Assembly (NCBI GenBank): GCA_030747475.1
Contig: JASLKO010000218.1
Span: forward strand, 1 to 7,349
From: Candidatus Thalassarchaeaceae archaeon
Lineage (GTDB): Archaea; Thermoplasmatota; Poseidoniia; Poseidoniales; Thalassarchaeaceae
Reading direction: 5' to 3'
DNA: 7,349 bases
Positions 1-5,705 of the stretch are shown in pieces (position 1 is the first letter of the stretch; every line of letters begins with the position of its first letter). The notes beneath the pieces were generated by a model. The model ran no database searches, was not told where the DNA came from, and saw nothing but the letters and a program-made list of their open reading frames with translations. Position numbers and translations under genes: made by a program.

Positions 1-1
1 A

Positions 2-727
2 AAGCAAGACACGATGAGGACAATTGTTGAGATTCTCACAGTGCTTGTGGAAGATGCCAAATTCAAATTCGAAGAAGGACATATCGAAGTCCGAGCTGTG
101 GATGCCATGCATGTCGCAATGGTGCGCATGGAAATTGATGCTGCCGCATTTGAAGCATGGGAATGTGAACCCTGTACAATTGGATTTGAATTGGTCAAAC
201 TCCGTGATTTAATCGGTTTGGCTGAAGCGGGGGACCTTATCGAAATGAATTATGATGAAAACGATGGACGGGTCAATATTCAAGTCGGTGAGATCAATCG
301 AACCATTCGCCCTCTGGATCGAGCGACAATGCTAGAACCACGAGTGCCGGATGTCGAATTGCATAGTTCAGTGAAACTTTCTGCAATCAAGTTCAGTAGA
401 GCCCTCCGTGCGGCCAAACAAGTGGGGGATTTGGCGACCATTTCCCTCAATGCACAATCGTTTGGAGTCAATGTAAGTGGTGACACAGACACTGTGAACG
501 TGTCATACGATGCAGGGGAATTGCAAGACTTGGTTTGCGATGGCCCAGTGAAAAGCCAATACAGCCTATCCCTACTCTATCCAATGGCCAAGCGGATGGA
601 AGCAATCGTCGATACGGTCACATTATTCTTCAACGAGAACCATCCACTTCGTTTGGAATTTGATTTTGCCGATGGAGCCGGCCGTTGTGTCTACTTCCTC
701 GCACCAAGAATTGAAGGCGATGCGTGA
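2..727 (+). CDS. pcn: DNA polymerase sliding clamp PCNA (5'-truncated by window edge)
   Basis: Proliferating cell nuclear antigen, the ring-shaped clamp that tethers replicative DNA polymerase, FEN1, ligase and other PIP-box proteins to DNA. The visible 241 residues match the archaeal family: the N-terminal stretch LVEDAKFKF...IEVRAVDAMHVAMVRMEI (family form: LVDEARFKI...ISVRAVDPANVAMV), a central linker around LEPRVPDVEL joining the two clamp domains, and the C-terminal signature LEFDFADGAG...YFLAPRIE, the usual end of archaeal PCNA. The frame is open to base 2 (K-Q-D-T precede the ATG at 14). That ATG aligns with the internal 'TLK' of the family, so it is probably not the start, and about 4-8 residues are missing to the left. 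Archaeal PCNA is usually about 245-250 aa, which fits. The glycosyltransferase gene follows after 13 bases in the same direction. The family call is secure; the true start is not visible. Confidence 0.95.
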   Translation, partial: KQDTMRTIVEILTVLVEDAKFKFEEGHIEVRAVDAMHVAMVRMEIDAAAFEAWECEPCTIGFELVKLRDLIGLAEAGDLIEMNYDENDGRVNIQVGEINRTIRPLDRATMLEPRVPDVELHSSVKLSAIKFSRALRAAKQVGDLATISLNAQSFGVNVSGDTDTVNVSYDAGELQDLVCDGPVKSQYSLSLLYPMAKRMEAIVDTVTLFFNENHPLRLEFDFADGAGRCVYFLAPRIEGDA

Positions 728-740
728 ACCCGCGTAAAGC

Positions 741-1838
741 ATGGCAACCCCCAAGGTCTGCGTAATCATCCCTACTCTTCGCAATGCCGAAGAATTGGAA
801 ATTGCACTTGATGGCTTGTCAAATCAATCTTGGAACGGGCCACTGGAAATTGTGATTGTTGGCCCTACTGGAGACCCTGGAGAGGCCATAGCGATGGCAA
901 AAGGTGCTTCATGGATTGATGATCAAGGAAGTCGTACACGTGCAGATGCATGTAATGTAGCACTCGAATCAGTCGATTGTGAACTCGTTCTATTCACTGA
1001 CGATGATGTTTGGGTTCCAGAAGATTGGGTGGAAAATCTTGTTCGCTGGTTTGACAGAGAGGATGTCGCAGGTGTTGGTGGACCAAATTTTGCACCACCT
1101 GACTCTCGATCCACTTTTTGGCAACGTGTCATCGACGTTACATTCTGTTCCAAGTGGGTTACAGCAGGTACAAATTATGGAAACAGGGGGAGTGAACAAT
1201 TATCGAAGGCTAACCAGTTGCCTGGTGTCAATGCTGCATATCGAAAATCAGTTCTTGATGACGTCAATGGATTTGACAAGGGGGCCATCGGCTGTGAAGA
1301 TGCCATGATGGATTACAGGATTGAGCAAAAGGGCCACCAATTGTGGCAAGATCGTGACGCAATCATGTGGCATCGGAGACGCAATCCTAGTCGTGTGCGA
1401 AAGCAAATTCGAAATTATGGATTGGTTAGAATATTGGCAAGTGATATCCATCCTGGAATGAAATCGTGGAGTCATACAGCAGTTGGCCTATTTCCACTAC
1501 TGGTCGCATCTGCTCTTTTCGCATTTGTTTATGGCGCAATGACTGGAGGGTTGGCATGGCCCAATGTTTGGGACATATCTCTAGCAACGATTCCAATGGG
1601 CCCCGCGAGAGCGATGGTGCATCTTCCGGTGAGCCTTGCTTCGTTGTACGTGTTGATTTGTTGGTTTGGAGCAGCGATGGGTTCATCTCCTTCAAGGAAA
1701 TTTTCAACTGTAATGATGGCCCCATTGATGACATTCCTCATGCATTGGTCCTATGGAGTGGGGGTATTGACCGCTTGGTGGAGAATTTACGTCTCAAAGA
1801 ATGCTGGATTGCAAGTAGACGACAAAGATCGCAGTTAA
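741..1838 (+). CDS. Family 2 glycosyltransferase with C-terminal membrane helices
   Basis: Transfers a sugar from a nucleotide- or lipid-linked donor to an unknown acceptor, probably a surface glycan, glycoprotein or lipid, at the inner face of the membrane. GT-A fold marks: VCVIIPTLRNAEEL at residues 6-19 (nucleotide-binding start of GT2 enzymes), EIVIVG at 36-41, the metal-binding FTDDDV (D87-D89, the DxD motif), GGPNFAPP at 113-120, LPGVNAAYRKSVLDDVNGFD at 160-179 (the usual acceptor-side segment), and ED at 186-187 as the likely catalytic-base motif. Three hydrophobic segments follow at about 246-266, 295-314 and 322-345. The 365-aa length is normal for membrane GT2 proteins. The ATG at 741 has no clear Shine-Dalgarno; it follows the pcn stop by 13 bases, so reinitiation or coupling is likely. 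Its TAA overlaps the stop of the opposite-strand gene. Donor and acceptor cannot be told from sequence. Confidence 0.9.
   Translation: MATPKVCVIIPTLRNAEELEIALDGLSNQSWNGPLEIVIVGPTGDPGEAIAMAKGASWIDDQGSRTRADACNVALESVDCELVLFTDDDVWVPEDWVENLVRWFDREDVAGVGGPNFAPPDSRSTFWQRVIDVTFCSKWVTAGTNYGNRGSEQLSKANQLPGVNAAYRKSVLDDVNGFDKGAIGCEDAMMDYRIEQKGHQLWQDRDAIMWHRRRNPSRVRKQIRNYGLVRILASDIHPGMKSWSHTAVGLFPLLVASALFAFVYGAMTGGLAWPNVWDISLATIPMGPARAMVHLPVSLASLYVLICWFGAAMGSSPSRKFSTVMMAPLMTFLMHWSYGVGVLTAWWRIYVSKNAGLQVDDKDRS
1835..1838. other. Shared TTAA: overlapping convergent stop codons
   Basis: The palindrome TTAA holds TAA of the plus-strand glycosyltransferase (1836-1838) and TAA of the minus-strand FGE-like gene (complement of 1835-1837). 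There is no intergenic space, so each transcript must end inside, and antisense to, the other gene. I saw no strong T-tract or hairpin close by on either strand. Confidence 0.9.
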
Positions 1839-2635
1839 ACTCGGCGCATTTCACCCTCATGAATCTCATAAGAACTTGATTTTGGCCTCCAAATCAGGGC
1901 GGTCATCAATGAAAAGAAAATTCCACCAACTGCAATGTTCAACCAACTTTCAGACAAATATTTCGGACTGGCATTGAAATATGCCCATGTGAAACTTGGT
2001 ATGATTCCAATGAATAAAGCCATGATGGATTCCCGTAGTAAAAGCTCAGATTTTGGTGGTGCATTTGGCATCCTCAAATCACCTTCGGGTGTTGATGAAC
2101 GAACCAATCTAAACCCCATTTGAGGCCGAGATACCCCTCGAGGAGTCGCACCTCGAATGGTTCCAGAGTTTCGCCAAATACGAGTCACATGTGCCGAGTG
2201 ATCTGAAACTCCTCCTGCACGCAGTATTGGCAACCAAGGTTGACCATCACATGGTGCGCCCCAATATCCACTCCTTGGTGGTCGATCACTGAGAACTTCA
2301 ACTTGGACATCACCTGGACCAATTGCACCTTGTTGCGCTGCCAATGCCCATTCTGCTTCCGAAGGGGGTCTAGGATCTCCATCCACCCCAATCAACCCTG
2401 CTTCAATCATCAATGGTGTCAACCGATTTAATGGCTCATCAGAGGTGATTCCAGCTGCGGAGTTTCCAGTCAATGATTTCCATTGTGAAAATGTAATGGG
2501 TTTAGCACTAATCTCGAATGAATTTTCAATATGAATTTCATGGCGTGGTCCATTGGACACATGCATAAGAGCACCACGATTATCTCCAAGCCAAGTTGTG
2601 CCTGAGTCAACTTTAATCCACTCAATTTCACTCAA
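1835..2635 (-). CDS. Divergent FGE/SUMF1-like domain protein with two C-terminal membrane helices
   Basis: 266 aa. Residues 5-180 resemble the formylglycine-generating-enzyme/sulfatase-modifying-factor family: GTTWLGD (12-18, family form GxFxMG), PRHEIHIENSFEISAKPITFSQW (30-52, family form P.H.V...F.i...pVTn.q), PPSEAEWALAA (90-100, family form RLPTEAEWE.AA) and RPQMGFRLVRS (170-180, the family's GFR ending). The usual central GNVWEW block is not recognisable and the domain is short. Only one cysteine (C129) is present, whereas aerobic FGE catalysis uses a cysteine pair, so a sulfatase-activating role is unlikely; binding, or another reaction of this fold, is more plausible. Hydrophobic helices at about 204-222 and 232-249 are flanked by basic residues on the same side, suggesting a cytoplasmic soluble domain (inferred). 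The start is TTG, chosen because GAGGAGG lies 8 bases upstream. It is downstream of, and probably coupled to, the ABC exporter gene, three bases away. Confidence 0.75.
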   Translation of the reverse strand: MSEIEWIKVDSGTTWLGDNRGALMHVSNGPRHEIHIENSFEISAKPITFSQWKSLTGNSAAGITSDEPLNRLTPLMIEAGLIGVDGDPRPPSEAEWALAAQQGAIGPGDVQVEVLSDRPPRSGYWGAPCDGQPWLPILRAGGVSDHSAHVTRIWRNSGTIRGATPRGVSRPQMGFRLVRSSTPEGDLRMPNAPPKSELLLRESIMALFIGIIPSFTWAYFNASPKYLSESWLNIAVGGIFFSLMTALIWRPKSSSYEIHEGEMRRV

Positions 2636-2638
2636 AGG

Positions 2639-4492
2639 TTATTCCTCCTCAAGCGCCCCTGTTTGAATCGCCCATTGACTTGAATATACACCATTATTGG
2701 CCACCAAAATATCGTGTGTCCCGCGCTCTAAAATTGCCCCATCAACCATTGAAAGAATCTCATCTGCATTACGTATTGTCGACAATCGATGGGCGACTGC
2801 AATTGTAGTTCGAGTTCCACCAGTCTCGAGAAGATTCGCTTGGATCTGTTTTTCAGTTTCAGCATCAAGAGCGCTGCTGGCTTCATCCAAAATCAGCAAA
2901 CTAGGTTTCTTGAGCAATGCTCGAGCAAGGGAAATTCGTGCACGTTGTCCACCTGACAATTTAACGCCACGATCGCCGACCATGGTATCGACGGTTTCGG
3001 TCAATTCTGAAACAAACTCTGTTGCTCCAGCTAGATCCAGTGCAGTTTGCAATTCTGAATCGCTTGCATCTCGGGCATAAACAACATTGTCTCGAATCGT
3101 ACCATAGAACAAAAATGGGTCTTGACTTACAAATCCAAGATGGTTTCGAACGCTTTCAAGTGTAAGGTCTTGAATGTTGATTCCATTGATTCGAATGACA
3201 CCTCGATTGGGTTCATAATAGCGCAATAGAAGTTTGAGAATCGTCGATTTACCTGCACCGGTGTGACCCATTATTCCAAGGAATCCACCTGCATCAACAT
3301 CAAACGAAATTCCGTTCAACACAGGGGTTTCAGTTTCAGGGTATGTGAAATGAACATCTTCAAATTGGACCGATTCAATTGGATTGTCCAATGCCGATGC
3401 GCCAGGGTTATCGAAAATTGTGGGTTCCAAATCGACCATGTCGAATACACGACGAGCAGCCGCTTCACCACGTTGTAACTGGTTCACCAACATCCCGAAG
3501 ATGAATAGGGGCATTGTCATCCGAGTCATAATCAGCAAGAAGGTGACAAAACCACCAGCTGTGATACGGTCATTCTCCATGAGCCATCCGCCAACGCTCA
3601 CAAGCATTCCAAATGCGAGTCCTGCGACAAGGTAAATTCCTGGTATGAAGCGATTTCGATCCTTGCTGGCTCCGATTGCTTGGTCGCGATAATCTTCGCT
3701 TTCCTGCGATACACGATCCGATTCCCATTCTTGGGCGTTGTAAGCCTGAACGACAGAAATACCTGAAATCACATTCTCTAGAACCGCACTAATTCCACCG
3801 GTAGATTCTCTTTGTTTGCGATATTTCCTTTGGACCCGTGTTGAGAAAAAATACACCATTGGGAAAATTAGGATCAGTGGACCAAACAAGACTGCAGCCA
3901 ATTCCCAAGACATGAGAGTCAGAATGGCACCAGCTGTCAAGAAGGTCACAATGATTCGAATAATCGATGTTGAAGAATCTGAAATAACATCCTCTAATTG
4001 ATTGACATCTGCAGATAATACAGACATCAGGACACCCGTTTGACGTAAATCATAGTATGATGCCTCCATGCGAATCAATGATTGCGTTGCATCCATCCGA
4101 ATATCATGCTGAACTTTGTATCCAAGTGTTTGCCAACAATATTCGGAAATGCCTTGCCAAACTGCAAGGCTCGCAAATCCAAAGAAAATCAATGCACCGT
4201 AACCAATGGCCAAATTGTCACTGATGAGAGGAAACAAGTTTTCATCTAGCCACGTTCGCATTGAACCAAATGCACCGGAGGCCATATTTCCACTGTAATA
4301 ATCGACTGCGAATCCAATGAATACGAATGGGAGTAAGTCACTGAACCTCGCCATTCCATTTGAAAGAATACCAGTCAGCGCCCTGCCCCAGTACGGCTTG
4401 ATGTATGGTATCACACGCCAAATTCTACGCCCTAGCACCTGCGTTCTCTCGTCTTCAGTACCAGAGGTACTGATTGACTGGGCTCGGGTCAT
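2639..4492 (-). CDS. ABC exporter, fused membrane and ATPase domains (MsbA/MDR-like half-transporter)
   Basis: 617-aa half-transporter expected to work as a homodimer and use ATP to export a lipid, peptide or hydrophobic compound. The membrane domain covers about residues 25-340, with helices near 40-64, 95-115, 177-197, 200-217, 285-305 and 312-335 (type I exporter TMD). The nucleotide-binding domain is complete: A-loop Tyr in FTYPE (Y384), Walker A GHTGAGKST (409-417), Q-loop VSQDPFLF (Q457), signature LSGGQ (512-516), Walker B LLILDE (532-537, catalytic E537), D-loop SALD (540-543) and H-loop His in AVAHRLS (H568). All catalytic residues are present. The ATG at 4492 is preceded in frame by a stop (complement of 4502-4504); no clear Shine-Dalgarno precedes it, so a slightly later start (GTG, V19) is possible. 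About 61 bases separate it from the tRNA upstream. It is the first gene of a two-gene operon with the FGE-like gene. The substrate is unknown. Confidence 0.95.
   Translation of the reverse strand: MTRAQSISTSGTEDERTQVLGRRIWRVIPYIKPYWGRALTGILSNGMARFSDLLPFVFIGFAVDYYSGNMASGAFGSMRTWLDENLFPLISDNLAIGYGALIFFGFASLAVWQGISEYCWQTLGYKVQHDIRMDATQSLIRMEASYYDLRQTGVLMSVLSADVNQLEDVISDSSTSIIRIIVTFLTAGAILTLMSWELAAVLFGPLILIFPMVYFFSTRVQRKYRKQRESTGGISAVLENVISGISVVQAYNAQEWESDRVSQESEDYRDQAIGASKDRNRFIPGIYLVAGLAFGMLVSVGGWLMENDRITAGGFVTFLLIMTRMTMPLFIFGMLVNQLQRGEAAARRVFDMVDLEPTIFDNPGASALDNPIESVQFEDVHFTYPETETPVLNGISFDVDAGGFLGIMGHTGAGKSTILKLLLRYYEPNRGVIRINGINIQDLTLESVRNHLGFVSQDPFLFYGTIRDNVVYARDASDSELQTALDLAGATEFVSELTETVDTMVGDRGVKLSGGQRARISLARALLKKPSLLILDEASSALDAETEKQIQANLLETGGTRTTIAVAHRLSTIRNADEILSMVDGAILERGTHDILVANNGVYSSQWAIQTGALEEE
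2644..2650 (-). promoter_or_regulatory. Strong Shine-Dalgarno GAGGAGG fixing a TTG start
   Basis: The minus strand reads GAGGAGG, then eight bases, then TTG at 2635-2633. The site lies inside the last codons of the ABC exporter gene (its C-terminal EEE), so ribosomes ending that gene finish right at the next start. This supports both the rare TTG start and translational coupling. Confidence 0.8.
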
Positions 4493-4553
4493 ATCACGCG
4501 CTCATGTCCGTGGTTCTTGAATTCGCAGGTCGAGACACTTCACCCATAGAAAT

Positions 4554-4628
4554 TGGTGCGGACGACGGGATTTGAACCCGTGACATGAGGTTGGAAACCT
4601 CAGGTGATAACCCCTTCACTACATCCGC
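4554..4628 (-). tRNA. tRNA-Gly (anticodon TCC), CCA encoded
   Basis: The minus strand folds into a complete cloverleaf of 72 nt plus an encoded CCA. Acceptor stem GCGGATG pairs with CGTCCGC (one T-G wobble). The D stem GTGA/TCAC closes an 8-base loop AGGGGTTA. The anticodon stem TGAGG/CCTCA closes loop TTTCCAA, with anticodon TCC at the complement of 4593-4595. A 4-base variable loop ends in C, able to pair with G15. The T stem ACGGG/CCCGT closes TTCAAAT. Discriminator A73 (4557) is followed directly by CCA (4556-4554). It decodes GGA (and GGG by wobble). No intron. No convincing TATA box is seen upstream (4629-4680), although GGATAAGA near 4655-4662 is at about the right distance. Confidence 0.96.
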
Positions 4629-4707
4629 GTTAAACCGGGGGGGTGTAATCATGGTCTTATCCAATTCGGTCTGGACTGTCCCGCAAATTCAAGGAGTGGG
4701 TGCGCTC

Positions 4708-4711
4708 GGAG
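4708..4711 (+). promoter_or_regulatory. Ribosome binding site GGAG for the small membrane protein
   Basis: GGAG with a 6-base spacer precedes the ATG at 4718. A competing option is AAGGAG at 4691-4696 before a GTG at 4700, but its 3-base spacer is too tight. ATG 4718 is therefore preferred. The longer version would add six residues (MRSEQF). Confidence 0.5.
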
Positions 4712-4717
4712 CAGTTC

Positions 4718-4903
4718 ATGCACTGGAGGCGCAAACTGGGAATTGCAATGTGTTTTGCCTTTATGCCAGCGATTGCACCACTATGGGCATTGGCATTCAA
4801 TACGGAAGTGGATACAATGATCCGAATATTGACTGTCCTCTTTGTCCCTAGTTTAATCATCACACTCGGGAGTGCCGCAACAGAGAAAAAAAGTGATGAA
4901 TGA
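4718..4903 (+). CDS. Small two-helix membrane protein, unknown function
   Basis: 61 aa (67 aa if the GTG at 4700 is used). A basic N-terminus MHWRRK is followed by a hydrophobic helix at about 7-27, a short polar turn NTEVDT (28-33), a second helix at about 34-53 and a charged tail TEKKSDE. This is a well-formed helical hairpin with positive charge at the N-terminus, which random reading frames rarely give. A plausible ribosome binding site precedes it, and it fits the gap between tRNA-Gly and the PPTase almost exactly, with its TGA one base before the convergent stop. I do not recognise a family. Because it is short and unmatched, a chance frame cannot be excluded. Confidence 0.6.
   Translation: MHWRRKLGIAMCFAFMPAIAPLWALAFNTEVDTMIRILTVLFVPSLIITLGSAATEKKSDE
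4886..4892 (-). terminator. Candidate T-tract terminator for the synthase-PPTase operon
   Basis: The minus strand carries seven consecutive T about 12 bases past the PPTase stop. Archaeal RNA polymerase ends transcription at such T-tracts without needing a hairpin. The tract lies inside the 3' end of the convergent small membrane gene (its lysine codons), so it could also just reflect coding. Confidence 0.4.
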
Positions 4904-4904
4904 T

Positions 4905-5669
4905 TTACATTACAACATCCAACAATCTGGAAAAACCAAACACAAATGACTGCCCATCAATCAATTCTCTCCAATGATGTGCTTCAAGCCTATATCCATG
5001 CCCACCATGGGTTAGAATCACTTCTGTACAATTGAGAACTGAGAACGACTGGGGGGCAACATGCATGCCCAATCCGCATGCCTTTTGCACGGCCTCCTTC
5101 ACAACCCAAGTCCGTGTTGATTCTTGCATTCCAATTTTTTCATCAATATCCCATAATTGCTCTAAATACTGCAATTCTTCCCCTGATGTCATCATCGACA
5201 ATAGGTTTCTTGGGCGTGGAATGTGCAGTGGTTCAGCATCTAGACCAATGAGTGTACCATCGAGTGATACTGCGGCAACTGAAATGCCATTGGAATGTCC
5301 GAGAGAAATTTCGGGTAATCTTGGACTCAATGGCCCCCCTGCCCGTTCTCTGGCCTCTGAATCACTCCAAGCTAAACTTGGTTTTCGATGTTCATCCCGA
5401 ACCATTCTCAAGTCGAATGGATCAAACCCAATATCACGCAACAATGTTGCCAGTGCATATCTTGCGGACGCATGTTCGAGTGCCCGTTTTGCTGTGACGA
5501 AATTTGATGCTTCAAAGGCATCAACCAGTGGCACATTGCTAACATTGGGTACAGGATCGTTTGGATTGTAAGCCCCAACAGGCATCCAAACAGCGATGAC
5601 ATTGCCCGGCCCACATACCTCTGGAAGAGGGAGGGGGGACACGGGCCCTGCAGGTTGCCATTTTGACAT
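4905..5669 (-). CDS. 4'-phosphopantetheinyl transferase, Sfp type
   Basis: Transfers the 4'-phosphopantetheine arm of coenzyme A to a serine of acyl- or peptidyl-carrier domains, turning them from apo to holo. 254 aa, the usual length of Sfp/EntD-type enzymes (two tandem ACPS-like halves). Seen: an N-terminal half with SARYALATLLRDIGFDP (68-84, family form R..A..LLR..LG), DEHRKPSLA (92-100, family D..GKP.L), SLGHSNGISVAAVS (122-135, family F.LSHS.g...vA.s), GLDAE (142-146, the Mg-binding D144 and E146; family GVDIE) and WVVKEAVQKACGLGM (188-202, family W..KEA..Ka.G.G, with K191 and E192). All signature residues are kept. The ATG at 5669 has GAGG seven bases upstream. It lies 36 bases after the synthase stop on the same strand, so it is probably cotranscribed with it and serves its carrier domains, as PfaE does in PUFA synthase systems (inferred). 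Confidence 0.9.
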   Translation of the reverse strand: MSKWQPAGPVSPLPLPEVCGPGNVIAVWMPVGAYNPNDPVPNVSNVPLVDAFEASNFVTAKRALEHASARYALATLLRDIGFDPFDLRMVRDEHRKPSLAWSDSEARERAGGPLSPRLPEISLGHSNGISVAAVSLDGTLIGLDAEPLHIPRPRNLLSMMTSGEELQYLEQLWDIDEKIGMQESTRTWVVKEAVQKACGLGMHVAPQSFSVLNCTEVILTHGGHGYRLEAHHWRELIDGQSFVFGFSRLLDVVM

Positions 5670-5705
5670 CTGAATTCCTCAATTGGAAATTTGATTTTAC
5701 AATTG

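Noticed and set aside
14..16. ATG at base 14 as the start of PCNA
   Set aside because: The frame is open to the window edge and alignment with family N-termini places this Met inside the first strand/helix region, so the start is outside the window.
2697..3080. 127-codon plus-strand frame opposite the ABC ATPase domain
   Set aside because: It is fully antisense to the strongly conserved signature and Walker B region; composition typical of a complementary-strand shadow.
4494..4505. Three-codon minus-strand upstream frame (M-S-A-stop) ending one base before the ABC exporter ATG
   Set aside because: Too short to tell from chance, and no ribosome site precedes it. Worth noting only if conserved.
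4637..4643. Run of seven G between the tRNA and the small gene
   Set aside because: A single homopolymer with no repeat partner. It could be an assembly-prone site but does not suggest a functional element.
4585..4851. 88-codon plus-strand frame starting inside the tRNA
   Set aside because: It overlaps the tRNA-Gly gene and runs in another frame through the small membrane gene. The product looks random, with many Cys and Asn.
5032..5571. 179-codon plus-strand open frame opposite the PPTase gene
   Set aside because: It is antisense to a gene with clear PPTase motifs, its product is serine-rich and low in recognisable features, and it has no ribosome site. It is a shadow frame.
5670..5705. 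AT-rich 36-base gap with two CAATTG copies 20 bases apart, considered as a promoter or operator
   Set aside because: CAATTG is a common AT-rich palindrome and no clear BRE/TATA pair stands out. Cotranscription with the synthase is simpler.
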